From positions 123,503,930 through 123,567,929 of the forward strand of contig NC_061116.1 of the NCBI RefSeq assembly GCF_002878395.1: 64,000 bases of DNA, in the 5' to 3' direction. Of this stretch, positions 23,196 to 35,064 are shown in pieces. Position 1 is the first letter of the stretch. Each line of letters begins with the position of its first letter. The notes under the pieces were generated by a model, which saw only the letters and a list, made by a program, of their open reading frames with translations, had not been told where the DNA came from and ran no database searches. The DNA is from Capsicum annuum. Lineage: Eukaryota; Streptophyta; Magnoliopsida; Solanales; Solanaceae. The position numbers were made by a program, and so were the translations under genes.

Positions 23196-23774
23196 CCTGA
23201 AATTGATTTCAAAAAATGCATTTTCTGTTAAAAATATGATATTTGCAATTTTAATTTTCATCATAGAAAACATGATAAATTTGATGAAAAATATAAAGAA
23301 GAAGACAAGAAGGCAAGAATAATAGCAGAGAAAGCAGATCTAATAGTGAACCATACAAGGATGTCAAAAGCAAAGGGATCAAAACAATAATTTTAGTCGA
23401 GAAAAGACATAGATTGGTTGAGATCCAAAAGGATCCTCAGGTGAAAGAGGAGAGAAAAAAAAGAACATAGAGAAAAGAAAAGAGACGTTTGGTATTATCC
23501 TAAAGAGGAGAGATAGAAAGAAGAGAGATAAATTATTTAATATGTGGTTGAAGGACATCAGATGGGTTTAAGTATTTTTTTAATAATTTATGGAGGTAAA
23601 ACTCTTTGAGGATAACGAGGATACGATGACGGTGACATTGAAAATACAATATAAGACAACTCAATGAGGTGATTTTTTAGTTACCCAACAAAACTTTTTA
23701 CCGCCTTAGTACCTTTTTATTTATTTCGGCCAGAAAATTACTTTAAGATAAAAAAATATCTTAAAATAGATAAG

Positions 23775-24080
23775 GCATATGTTGCAATAGATGTCTACAT
23801 CTGTTTGAAAAATTTCAACAGATCAGTCATCTATCACAACAGATGGCAACATCTATTTGTTAATTTCCAATAAATAACTCATATGTTGCAACAGATGCCA
23901 TTATCTATTTGATAATTTCCAACAAATAAATTATCTGTTGCAGCATATGACATTATCTGTTAGATAATGACCAACAGATATATCATCTGTTACAATAGTT
24001 TAAATATCTATTATAATAGATGACTATAATTATTTGATAATTTTCAACAGATGTGTCATCTGTTGCAACAGGTTAGTCCT
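23775..24080. repeat. Palindrome-repeat cluster 2
   Basis: Ten or more copies, with the exact core TGTTGCAACA at 23884-23893 and 24061-24070. Copies alternate between TCATCTGTTGCAACAGATG and half-site forms such as ATCTGTTTGATAATTTCCAAC. Confidence 0.85.
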
Positions 24081-24093
24081 ATATTTATTATTA

Positions 24094-25105
24094 TCAAGCC
24101 ATTATTTTAAATATTATTAAATTTATTAAGCTAGAATTAGGGATGGGTTGATAGGGTCAACTATAATTTAAATTGAGTCATTGCAATTGCATGTTGTTGG
24201 TATTGCATTCATCCTGACACAAGTCATCAAATGATCAATTTGAGTTAAAACTATTTATATTAAATTATTTTTTAAAATATCTAAATTGATTTAGCTAGAA
24301 TTAGGGATGATTTGATAGGGTCAACTATAATTTCAATTGAATCATTGCAATTATATGATGTTGGTATTACGTTCGTCTTGACCTGAGTTATCGATTGATC
24401 AATTTGAGTTGAAATGATTCATATTAAATTATTTTTTGAAATATCTAAATTTATTTATTTATAATTAGGGATGTATTGATAGGGTCAACTATAATTTCAA
24501 TTGAGTCGTTGCAATTGCATGATGTTGGTATTGGATTCATCCTGACCTGAGTGATCGACTAATCAATTTGAGTTGAAATGATTCATATCAAGCCATAATT
24601 TGAAATATCTAAATTGATTTAGCTAGAATTAGGGATGGGTTGATAAGGTCAACAATAATTTCAATTGAGTCGTTGCAATTGCATGATGTCGGTATTGCGT
24701 TCGTCCTGACCTGAGTCGTCGACTGATCAATTTGAGTTGAAATGATTCATATCAAGACATTATTTGAAATATCTAAATTTATTTGGCTAGAATTAGGGAT
24801 GGGTTGATAAGGTCAACTACAATTTCAATTAAGTCATTGCAATTGTATGTTGTTGGTATTGCGTTCGTCCTGACCTGAGTCATCGACTGATCAATTTGAG
24901 TTGAAACGATTCATATCAATCTATTATTTAAAATATCTAAATTGATTTAGCTATCATTAGGGATGGGTTGATAGGTTCAACAACAATTTTAATTGAGTCA
25001 TTGTAATTGCATGTTGTTGGTATTTCGTTCGTCCTGACCTGAGCCGTCGACTAATCAATTTGAGTTGAAATGATTCATATTAAATTATTTTTTGAAATAT
25101 TAATA
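24094..25105 (+). repeat. 164-bp tandem repeat array, about 6 copies
   Basis: The anchor ATTAGGGATG (ATTAGGG core) recurs at 24136, 24300, 24464, 24628, 24792 and 24956, five identical 164-bp steps with no net indel. Each unit carries GGGTCAACTATAATTTCAAT, TTGCAATTGCATGATGTTGG, CGTCCTGACCTGAGTC and CGACTGATCAATTTGAGTTG. Copies differ only by substitutions. It is non-coding. It sits between palindrome cluster 2 and the 5' region of pseudogene A. Confidence 0.96.
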
Positions 25106-25227
25106 AATTCATTAATGTTCCAATTGAACTTAATACAATTTATTACAATGAAACACTTAAAGTTTATCTCTTTTAAAAAATGAAATAAGATCAATTCGGA
25201 CCAAATTAACATTTTCAAAACTTGTCA

Positions 25228-25260
25228 TTCTTTTCCAAAATACAAATCAACCTACACAAA
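25228..25260 (+). promoter_or_regulatory. 5' segment shared with pseudogene B
   Basis: A 28-bp block (25230-25257, containing AATACAAATCAACC) is found on the opposite strand upstream of pseudogene B (45240-45267) with two differences. It lies about 1.0 kb upstream of gene A's ATG and 1.2 kb upstream of gene B's. It may mark a shared promoter or 5' leader of the two related elements. No defined TATA box or start site can be assigned. Confidence 0.35.
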
Positions 25261-25664
25261 TCATCCATTTGCGGGAAAAATGTTTCATCATTTCAAATCG
25301 CAAGTTCTCGCTCTTTTATTTCTCTCTCAACAATACAAATAACAACTACTTAATATATTTCTCAACCCTTCAGAAAAGATCGATTTTCTTTCCATTTCTC
25401 ACCACATAGTTGTTATTTTTGACTTTATTCTTGCTTGTATCCGTCGTTTCTCTGTCTTCACAGGTAATAGAGTTTGAGAAGAGTTCTACATTTATTATTT
25501 TTATAAAAATTAGGGATTTTTAGTTAATTATAAAAAAAGAACACTTTTTGTCATATTATCTCCGCGAAGGAGTTAACAATTTTGAGTTTTGATATTAGAA
25601 ACATAGGAAGAACCTAAAAAACTTCTAGTTTTTATTGCAGTGTTTTGTGAACTGTCATGATGTT

Positions 25665-25937
25665 GTCGGATGGTGTTGGTGGTCTTGTTGGTGGTGTTGG
25701 TGTTGGTGGTCTTGGTTGTGTGTTAGTATTGGTGTTTTTGGTCTTAGTAGTGGTTTTGGTATTGGTGGTGGTGGTGGTCTTAGTGGTCATTGTGGTTGTG
25801 TTAGTGGTCTTGGTGTTGGTATTGGTGGCATTGGTAGAGGTGTTGGTGTTGGTATTGGTGGTCTTGGTGTTGTTATTAGTGACATTGGTGGTGGTGTTAG
25901 TGGTGGTCTTGGTGGTGGCATTGGTGTTGGTGTTCCA
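25665..25937 (+). repeat. GGT/GTT imperfect trinucleotide tract
   Basis: About 270 bp of GGTGTTGGTGGTCTTGG-type sequence. It is open in several frames on both strands (Gly/Val-rich on +, Thr/Asn-rich on -) simply because it lacks stop triplets. It lies between the 5' region and palindrome cluster 3. Confidence 0.9.
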
Positions 25938-26145
25938 TCTGTTGTAACAGGTAGAACAACTGTTGGGAGATATTAACATAGGTCTTCGAAGAGATTCCCC
26001 ATCTGTTGCAACAAATGTTTCAGCTGTTGGCATAAGACAAACCAGTAGCAAGACCATTTTAATTTCATCCATCAGGTTGTTCATCTATTGCAATAGGTTA
26101 TGCATCTGTTGAAACAGATGATTCATCTATTTTAACTGATGGGTT
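25935..26145. repeat. Palindrome-repeat cluster 3
   Basis: About seven degenerate copies, with the exact core TGTTGCAACA at 26004-26013. It ends about 130 bp before the start codon of pseudogene A. Confidence 0.8.
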
Positions 26146-26278
26146 ATCAATTGAAATATTTTTTTATAATGTGGCATATAAAAATATATTGAATTTTGTC
26201 TTAATTTTTTTAAAAAATTATGCAGACATCAATTGAAATGTAATTTTTTTGTTTTTTTGTTTTTTATAGTTAAAAGAT

Positions 26279-27171
26279 GTCCCCTAAAAGAAAAGATACT
26301 GAAAAAGTGGATCAACTTCTGACCACTTAACAAAAAAGGCTAGAGTACAGATGGATTCGGAGGAACTTTCTAAACAATCTCAGTCAGAAAAAAGTGAAGC
26401 TGAGGAAAGTTTTGAAAACAATGTTGAGGGAGGTGGATAAGGGTATGTAGAGGCTGGTAAGGAAAATAAAAGTGAGGAGAAAGAAGAAAGATATAAACAA
26501 CAAGATGAGAAAGTAGAAAGTGATAAAGATGATGATGATCAACATAATGACAATGCATCGCCAATGGGGTGTGAATTTAGATTAAGATCCCAGGATGATC
26601 CTGTCAAAACTATTAGTATTTATAGGTTTCAAGTTGAGATGCCGATAGATAACCTTGCAGAACTAACTGGTGATTTTGTAGTTAAATATCAGTTGGGGAA
26701 ACCTCTTGATGAATTTAGGGATACTATGAAGAAGGAAAAACTAGAGGAATTTTTTAAGAAGAGCTGCTTTGGACACTTTCTTGAGCTACCTGAGGAAAAA
26801 AGTACCCGTTTCCAAATGAGCATGGTATATGATCTTCTCAAGCGCGGGATCAAGTACGTGAGGGATGATAAAGATTTGAAGGAGGGGGACAAAAAGATGG
26901 ATGAAATATGGATCAACTATTGTGGCATGCCTATTTATTTTGTCTTGAAAGAGTTTTCCATTGTGATAGGCTTAAGATGCGATCGTCCAAAAGAACATCT
27001 CATCAAGGAAGCACCCCGTAAAAAGTCCAAGGCAAGCAGGACAACCAAACCGCCACCATCAAATAAAGTAAAGGTATTGTCCAAGCGACCACCCGACAAA
27101 ACCAACAAACACAAGGAAAAAATAGATGGGTTGTTGGACACTACTGGACGTGGCTACATAGCCACGATGTT
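26279..27171 (+). pseudogene. Pseudogene A, first exon, 5' part (DUF1985-like N-terminus)
   Basis: ATG at 26279 gives MSPKRKDTEKV, parallel to [10 protein letters not shown] of pseudogene B, which supports this start. A frameshift occurs near 26315 and a stop near 26438. The region 26440-26560 is acidic (EENKSEEKEE-like, then DDDDQHND). From 26564 an open stretch of 200 residues carries the conserved part, then a basic Lys/Pro linker ('RKKSKASRTTKPPPSNK'). The exon is cut by the LTR element after 'GRGYIATM'; joining across the insertion gives 'GYIAT' followed by 'ILLQHL' in frame. Confidence 0.75.
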
Positions 27172-28944
27172 TGATGTTGGGTGTACTTATGCACTCTTGT
27201 GTTGTAATCCTAGCTTATTTAGCCTTTTTTCGAGGATAATTCGTGTGATTCATATGTTGTTGATGATATAAATAAGCATATAAATGTTTTGGTATGTGTT
27301 TATAAGGTTTAAAGGATTTTCCAAACAAGTTTGTGCTTAATGGAGTCTCTCAGAGTTTAGGCGAGAAAACTAGTTTTACTAGCTTAAGCTAGGTATTGTT
27401 CTAGTCTCTTGCGTTGGATTCTAGTGTGTCAAATGAGTTCCTATTGGTTTTATTGTGTAATTATGTGTGGAACAACTTGTTTATGATGTGCAAATTGTAA
27501 TCGAATTAAGTCAAGAGCCAAAGAAAAATACTAAAGATTAAGCGAGCAAGCCTAGTCTTAGCTCGTGTTTCTTGCACATCGTTGTGAACATTCTATTGTA
27601 TTGAGCTCTAACCCATGGTGTTTGATGATGTAAGATACTTGTATGGTTTATTATGAAAATATATGGATGTGGAACAAGCTGGAAATTAAAGGAAAAACAA
27701 CACCAAAAGCTTGGAAGGGAAGGCAAAATAATGTCACGAGGCATGGGACAAAAAGATGGACGTTGAACACCTAGAAAATATTTTGTATGTAACTTCCAGT
27801 AGCTGCAGGTGTTATTCCCATGAAGTAGGATCCATAGAAGGTTTCTTTACCTTAGAGAAAATTGTGAAGCATAATTCCAGTAAGGCCATGCGATATGCCC
27901 GCGCTGCACCCTCAGTAGTGGTGCTGTTGAGCTCGTGTCTCATGCCTCATTGCAGTACTCCAATGCTCGCGCAGCATGATCCATTTCAGTTCTCAAATAC
28001 ACATGACATCTAGCATGATCCATTTCAGTTCTCAAATACACATGACATCTTACTCCTACACGGCTTAGTATTGGTTCACTATATATACATACGAGAAATA
28101 CTTTGTTAAATATCTTAGGACGTCTTGGAAGAATTGAGGGGTTGTTGCATTGCATTTTTAGGTTTTATTATATCTTTAATCAGCTTTCTAATAGATTATA
28201 TCATGTATTCAAATATTTGTATTATGATTATGTCAATTAGTGACTAAGAACTCCCTTTTCGGGGTTAAAGACAAGAACATGACTATTATCATTTTGAATT
28301 GATTTCGTTTAATTTGCTTATCGTATTTGGTTGCTTGTTCATCCTTGTTTTAATTATTTTAAGGATTGATCGCCCTTTAGAATACATATATTGTCAACCT
28401 TTTGATCTCAGGAGAGAGAATAGGCAGATAGAACGTGGGGATGAACAAAGTAGGGTTCTTATTCTTTTATGAAATAAGGAATTTGAATTAGTGTCTAGGA
28501 CAGGGATGCACCTAGAAGCCTTACTCGATTCACACGTAGGATGATAGCTTTAAGCACTTAATTGGATTATGTAGTTGTAATGTCTAAGTTAGGTAAATGA
28601 TTAGAGGTTGTGAGACTATGATCATGCAATTAACCCTACGAATCAACAACTAAGATAAGCAAGTTAACGAATGAACTTCAATAATGTAGTATGATTGTTC
28701 AAAGTGCTTTAACCCTGGGCTTTACTCTGTTGATTGTCTTAAGTCTTTATTTTATGCATTGTTTACTTTACCTTAGTTTTCAAATATTTAAAATTCTCTT
28801 TTAGTTACGCTTGCATAAATTATTCTAAATTATGAACTAGAATTGAATAGTTGTTAGAACAAGTCCTTGTGGGATCGATATTCAGCTTTTTTGAAGGTCA
28901 CTATATTACTTTATAGATCATGTACACTTGCATGTGCACTGTCA
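27172..28944 (+). repeat. 5' LTR with a 39-bp tandem duplication
   Basis: Aligns end to end with 32930-34708. GCATGATCCATTTCAGTTCT plus the next 19 bases is repeated directly at about 27974-28052. The 3' LTR has one copy only, so the duplication arose after insertion. Confidence 0.92.
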
Positions 28945-28950
28945 AGTTTT

Positions 28951-28970
28951 TGGCACCGTTACCGGGAATT
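28951..28970 (+). other. Primer-binding site
   Basis: TGGCACCGTTACCGGGAATT lies six bases inside the 5' LTR and is a mutated form of TGGCGCCGTTGCCGGGGAT, the tRNA-Asp-type site typical of Athila elements. Confidence 0.75.
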
Positions 28971-29185
28971 GTAATTTGGCAACTATTTTATTTTTAGTTT
29001 TGCTTTTTAGATTTCTTTGGTGTTTTATTCTTGGTCTTGGATTTGTATTTGTAGGAAATAGGTTTTCAAAGTAGTGAGCTGGAAAGGGATCGGGATTTGG
29101 TTAAACCAAGCCCTGAACTTGAGCAACTCCTCCATCAATGAAGAATATTCCATAAATCAAAGAAGATCAAGATAATCTTGCTCTT

Positions 29186-30240
29186 ATGGCTGATGAACAA
29201 ATAGCCCACAGGACAGTTAGAGAAGTGGCAATCCCACTTCCAACAAATTTGACCTCCCCATTTCAGAAACCAGCTGCTGGAGGTAATTTTGAGCTCAAAC
29301 AGAATACGGTGCAACTTCTAATTAGCAACAGATAGTTCACCGAGCTTTAACATGAAGATCCACACGTACACCTGTAAAATTTTCTGGAAATCAGTGACAC
29401 ATTCATCCCTACGGGTGTAAATGTTGACTATGTGAGGCTGGCACTATTCCCCTTATTACTGTTGGGGGAAGCAAAGAAGTGGTTGAATACTGAACCGACG
29501 AATTCAATCACATCATGGGATGACTTAGCTCGGAGATTTCTTATCTAATTTTTCCCATCTGGCAAGACTGTGAGACTTCACAGTGAGATTGTGTGCTTTA
29601 AACAGAAGCTAAACAGAAATTTATATCATGCATGAGAGCGTTTTAAGGCTCTTATTTGGGACCGTCCACACCATCAACAGTCTAATGAGGCATTAGCTCA
29701 TACTTTTGTTAAGGCACTTAACCATAACACAAAGATTTTGTTAGATTCAGCTGTAGGTGGTCAAGCTCTTGAGATGACGTATAATGAGTTGTATACTTTG
29801 TTGAGCCGAATTGCACAAGGTAATCCCGAGTGGCATTCAGACATAAAGAATGCTAAAAAAAGGTTGCTGGTGTTTTGGAGATGGATCAATTTACCGCAAT
29901 ATCTGTCCAGATTGCTGCATTATAAAATCAGTTGACTAGGCAACTCAACAACATAAAATTGGGTGCTATATCACCTGCAGCCACAGTAAATACAATTCAA
30001 TAGACAAGCACTTAGTATGTGGTGTGTGGAAATAGTGGTCACTCTATAGATATATATGTTGGTAATCCTGAGTCAGTTAAGTTTGTGTGCAATGTTCAGA
30101 GGCCTAACTATAGGAATGCTTACAACATGAAGTGGCAAACTCAACCACCGAATCAACCATGGAATGCCCAACAATAGTAAATTCAGCAACTATAGTCACA
30201 AGGAAATTAATCAACTAGCAACTTGGAAAAGATGATGAAA
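29186..30240 (+). pseudogene. Gag remnant of the gypsy element
   Basis: Gag would form the particle that packages element RNA. Fragments such as 'ADEQIAHRTVREVA' region, 'NVDYVRLALFPLLLLGEAKKWL', 'SITSWDDLARRFL', 'FFPSGKT' and 'NEALAHTFVKALNHNTKILLD' follow in order and match the retrotransposon gag pattern of Athila-type elements. An open stretch of 65 residues lies at 29738-29935. Many stops (near 29330, 29350, 29375, 29550, 29635) disable it. No zinc knuckle is visible. Confidence 0.8.
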
Positions 30241-30639
30241 TAGATTCTAACTAATCAAACATAATTGGATACAGATGTAAAGAACTAACAAGTGACCACG
30301 AGAAGCTTAGAGTTGTAGTTGGGGCAGTTACAACAAACACTAAATACCAGGCCTCAAGGTGGTTTGTCAGGAGATACAGAAAACCCGAAACAAGTAATGA
30401 CAATCATTTTGAGAAGTGGTAAAGAGCTTAATGAAGAACCTCCGAAGGTAACTAAGGAGATAGATGCTGATGTGGTGACTGAATAGGTAAATGACCAAGT
30501 TGCTGAAAAATTGAGGAAGTTTGGGTACTCAAAATAAAGATTTATTGAAGAAGTAAAGAAGATCTCACAACTATATTTCCCATAGAAGCATATAAAGGCA
30601 AAGAAGGATGCGTGCTTCAAGAAGTTCTTTGACACGTTT

Positions 30640-31240
30640 AGAGAGCTACACATTAACTTACCTCTTTTATATGTGTTCAGGGAATGCCCAAGTGTGCTAA
30701 GTACTTGAGGGATGTGGTTGCTAACAAAGTTAAGCTATAGGATGTAGAGGCGGTATCACTCACTGTAGAGTGTGGCTTTGTGGTGACTCAAAAGATTCCT
30801 AAAAATCTTAAGGACTCTGGGAAGTTCACTCTCCTCATTCAAAATGGTAATAGCAAGGTGGTTTAGGCACTTAGTGATTTAGGGGCAAGTATCAACTTGA
30901 TACCCCTATCTTTGTTCAACACATTGGGCTTGGGAAAGCCTAGACCCAGCTTTGTGCTATTGCAGTTGGCAAATGAGACCATAACTCTTCCCGAAGAAGT
31001 GATAGATGATGTTCTCATAAAGGTTGGTAAATTTATTTTTCCTGCTAACTTTATTATTCTAGATTTTTAGGTAGATGAACAGGTGTCAATTATTTTAGGG
31101 CGTCCACTCTTAGCTACGGAAGGAACATTAATTGATGCGAGAGAAGGTACACTCACAATGAGGTTAGAGGACAAAAAGGCAATTTTAAAGTGTCCAAACC
31201 GCTTAATACACTATCCCACTATAAAGACTTGTGCATGATT
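30640..31240 (+). pseudogene. Aspartic protease remnant of the gypsy element
   Basis: The catalytic motif 'LSDLGASINLIPLSLF' begins near 30870 with Asp-Leu-Gly-Ala-Ser intact. It is followed by 'LQLANETITLPEEVIDDVLIKV' and 'VSIILGRPLLATEGTLID', the 'ILGRPFLAT' flap-side motif of plant gypsy proteases. At least two stops interrupt it (near 30865 and 31070). Nothing of RT follows. Confidence 0.85.
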
Positions 31241-31299
31241 ACTGTGATTGAAGGGGATAAGTCTGGGGTGGTGGAGCCTGTTTCATAAAATACCTCTTC

Positions 31300-32929
31300 A
31301 AACTTTCTAATTGAGCAGCCTAATCTACAACCACCTAAACCTGATTTACTTCATGTAGTTTGTTGTTTTTTTTGAGTCATGAGTTTATGGTAATTCTGAG
31401 TTCCAAAAACCTGAGCTAAGGAGCATGGCAAAGACTGAGTGTGAGATCTCCATACCATTTTAATGATAAAAGATGCTACTAGCTAGGCCTAGAGGCCTCA
31501 AAAAGTATTTCTATCTCTACCATTTAAAGTATACTTTGGGGAAAAAGTAGATTTTTAAGTGTGGGATGGGAAATTTCCATTTTTAGGGTAAATTTAAAAT
31601 TTTTGTATTAGGAATAAGTGAGATGTTCATGTTGGTGCTATATTTGATTGCATGGTGCAAGTGTTTTGTTTGTAAAAGCATGTTGATTGTGTGAATTCCT
31701 ACTTTTGAGACTCCTAGGCCCATGTTTATGACTCTAGTACTTGTTGGCTTAAGGTAGAATTCATGTGATTGTTTGGTTAAAAGTCTATAAGGATCCTACT
31801 TGAAGTTGAGCATGTGCCATGTCGTGTAAGGTATTTTATATATTCCTGGTTGTATGTTATATCTAAAACTTTTATGGTGAGTATGCAAAGTGAAAGAAAG
31901 AGTGTGGGTTTAGGATATGATATAGGAATTTCTTTGATAGCCTTGTTTTATACGTTCTTTTTGACCTACCCTTATGCATAATTCTAGTAAGCCCCATTGA
32001 GCCTTTAGCTTTTTCTTTAGCAACCTCATGTGTAGCTTAATCCCTTCTTTGACAAACCTTAATTTGATCCAAAGATCCTAAGTGTTTTAGTATAAATTTA
32101 GTGAGTTGATGAGTGTGAAATTAAAAAAGGAAAAGTTAAAATTGAAGCCCCTAAAGTGATAATTATTGGTGTTCAAAAGAATTATTATGTTATTGTGGTA
32201 GGGAGTTTAGTAATAAAAAGAATAAAAATTTGTTCAAATTGAATGGGTTGTGCATAGAATACTCCTACCATAGTGTTAAGAATGAGCTTAATAAGATGGG
32301 GTGAAAACAAAAAGAAATAGGGTAGACAAAAGTGGTGTAATTTGGTTATTAGAGTTAAATTGTGAAAATATGATGTATTAAAGTGCTTAGGGAAGATAGT
32401 CACTATTAAGATAAAATAGCTCCTACCCGTCCTTTAGCCTACACTACAATCCAAAAAGACCTATTTGATCCTAAGTTCATCATTCTGATATTAATGGAGT
32501 ACAACACTAAGGGAAAGCCTATAGTTCATTATGTGTAACTTGTGAAGTCCTTGTGAGAGTGAGAGAAACTTTATTCTTGTACCCATTCTGTTATGAATTG
32601 TATTTATGTGAGTGGTTATGAGTAACTCTCTTGTTATAAGGGCACATGTTTGATGAAAGTGGGTGATTTGTATGATGTCCTTTACTGAGAAATATGCATG
32701 AGTTTTCCAACTTGGTGCATCTATTCTTGAGTCTAGGATGTTTTGGAGTAGTATTCTAGAGCTTTCAATTGTGTACATAACATGCTTAGTATAGAAACCT
32801 GCATTCTATGTAGCCAATGTAGTACTAGCTTGAGTGTCTTGCATGTAGTAAAAATGTAGAGTCTCCTCATCTTATGATGATTAGAGTAAAGAGTTTTTCA
32901 AGGACGAACAAGGCTTTAAGTGTGGGTGG
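31300..32929 (+). other. Non-coding 3' interior of the gypsy element
   Basis: About 1.6 kb without sustained open frames or recognised domains. Pol sequence expected between protease and the 3' LTR is deleted or replaced. It ends in AAGTGTGGGTGG, the polypurine-like site next to the 3' LTR. Confidence 0.65.
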
Positions 32930-34708
32930 TGATGTTGGGTGTATTTATGCACTCTTGTGTTGTTATCCTAGCTTATTTAGCCTTGTTTTGAGAACAATTC
33001 ATGTGATTTATGTGTTTTTGATGATATAAATAAGCCTATAAGTGTTCTGGTATGTGTTTATAAGGTTCAAAGGTGTTTCCAAACAAGTTTGTGCTTAGTG
33101 GAGTCACTCAGAGTTTAGGCGAGAAAACTAGTTTTACTAGCTTGAGCTAGGTATTATTCTAGTCTCTCGTATTGGATTCTAGTTTGTCAAATGAGTTCCT
33201 ATTGGTTTTATTGTGTAATTATGTGTGGAATAACTTGTTTATAATGTGCAAAGTGTGATCGAATCAAGTCTAGAGCCAAAGCAAAATACTAAAGACTAAG
33301 CTAGAAAGACTAGTCTTAGCTCGTATTTCTTGCTCATCATTGTGAACGTTTTGTTGTATTGAACTCTAATCCATGTTTTTGATGATGTAGGATGCTTGTG
33401 GAGTTGATTATGTTAATATATAGACGTGGACCAAGCTGGAAATTAAAGGGAAAAAAGCCAAAAGCTTGGAAGGGAAGGCAAAATAATGTCACGAGGCATG
33501 GGACAAAAAATAGACGTTGAACACTTAGAAAATATTTTGGATGCAACTTCCAGTAGTTGCAGGTGTTATGCCCATGAAACAGGCTCCATAGCACGTTTCT
33601 TTGCCTTAGAGAAAATTGTGAAGCATAATTCCAGTGAGGCCATGAGATATGCCCGCGTCGCACCCTCTATAGCGGTGTTGTTGAGCCCGCATCGCATGCC
33701 TCATTGTAGTGCTCCAATGCCCATGCATCATGCTCCATTTCAGTGCTCAAATACACTTGACATCTTACTCCTACACGGCTTAGGATTGGTTCACTATATA
33801 TACACACGAGAAACACTTTGTTAAATATCTTGGGACGTCTTGGAAGAATTGAGGGGCTGTTGCATTGCGTTTTTAGGTTTTATTATATCTTTAATCAGAT
33901 TTATAATAGATTATATCATTTATTCAAGTATTTGGATTATGATCATGTCAATTAGTGGCTAAGAACTCCCTTTCCGGGGTTAAAGCCAAGAACATGACTA
34001 TTATCATTTTGAATTGATTTTGTTTAATTTGCTTATCGTATTTGGTTTCTTGTTCATCCTTGTTTTAATTATTTTAAGGATTTATCACCCTTTAGAATAC
34101 ATATATTGTCAACCTTCTGATCTCGAGAGAGGGAATAGGCAGATAGAACATGGGGATGAACAAAGTAGGGTTCTTATTCTTTTAAGAAATAAGGAATTTG
34201 AATTAGCGTCTAGGACAAGGATGTACCTAGAAGTCTTACTTGATTCACATGTAGGATTATAGCTTTAAGCACTTAATAGGATTATTTCATCCCCGCTCAA
34301 CGATGTAGTTGTAATTCCAAGTTAGGTAAATGATTAGAGGTCGGGAGACTATGATCATGCAATTAACCCTACGAATCAACAACCAAGATAAGCAAGTTAA
34401 CATAACCAAGATAAGCAAGTTAACGAATGAACTTCAATAATGTAGTATGATTGTTCAAAGTGATTTAACCCCAGGCTTTACTCTATTGATTGTCTTAAGT
34501 ATTTATTTTACGCATTGTTTACTTTACCTTAGTTTACAAATATTCAAAATTCTCTTTTGGTTACGCTTGCATCAATTAATCTAAATTGTGAACTAGAATT
34601 GAATAGTCGTTAGAACAAGTCCCTGTGGGATCGATATTCGGCTTTCTTGAAGGACACTATATTACTTGGTAGACCACGTACACTTGCGTGTGTGCTTGGC
34701 TGCTGTCA
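32930..34708 (+). repeat. 3' LTR with a 23-bp tandem duplication
   Basis: ACCAAGATAAGCAAGTTAAC occurs twice, separated by ATA, at about 34382-34424. It occurs once in the 5' LTR. A stretch near 34285-34300 (ATTTCATCCCCGCTCAACG) is absent from the 5' LTR. Confidence 0.92.
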
Positions 34709-34978
34709 ATATTGTTACAACATCTCAAAGATAAAGCCATACCAAAGAAGTACAAGGAGCAATTGTGCTTAGTTTGGTTTGCCCATCCCATTATATTGGC
34801 AAGAGACCTCAACGAAGTCATTGAAGATGATTTGTTGGAGATTGCTAAGGATCTTGAGAAATTCAACAATTAGCCTTGGGGATATGACAACTACAAGTTG
34901 ACTCTAAAATATTTATTGACAAAGCTATCCCCAAGGACGATCACCTTGTATGACTTTCCTTGGGCTTTCATGGTAAAT
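34709..34978 (+). pseudogene. Pseudogene A, first exon, 3' part (DUF1985-like)
   Basis: After the LTR element the reading resumes 'ILLQHLKDKAIPKKYKEQ', then 'CLVWFAHPIILARDLNEVIED', a stop near 34872, and 'YDNYKLTLKYLLTKLSP' to 'YDFPWAFM'. The exon ends at a GT donor (ATG|GTAAAT). The block matches 'LLCLV.FVH' and 'YDFPWAFM' of pseudogene B. Confidence 0.75.
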
Positions 34979-35064
34979 TTAATCACTATTTTATACTCTT
35001 GCATTAGTTTATATTGAATAATTATTATGACTTTTTTGGTTTGCTTCCTATTTACATTTTTTAG

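Larger units (their letters stand above)
27172..34708 (+). mobile_element. Non-autonomous LTR retrotransposon (gypsy, Athila/Tat-like), gag-protease only
   Basis: A 7.5-kb element with LTRs of 1773 and 1779 bp, each starting TGATGTTGGGTGTA and ending TGTCA. The PBS-like TGGCACCGTTACCGGGAATT at 28951 resembles the Asp-tRNA complement used by Athila/Tat elements. A purine/T tract (AAGTGTGGGTGG) precedes the 3' LTR. The 5-bp flanks are ATGTT (27167-27171) and ATATT (34709-34713), one mismatch. The interior has gag and protease homology but no RT or integrase, and 1.6 kb of non-coding DNA before the 3' LTR. The insertion lies inside an exon of pseudogene A. Confidence 0.9.

Noticed and set aside
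25632..26084. 150-residue Thr/Asn-rich minus frame and overlapping Gly/Val-rich plus frames
   Set aside because: Open only because a GGT/GTT tract lacks stop triplets on both strands.
27756..28013. 85-residue frame, with a 112-residue counterpart at 33486-33824
   Set aside because: Both lie at the same place in the two LTRs of one retrotransposon; LTR sequence, not a gene.
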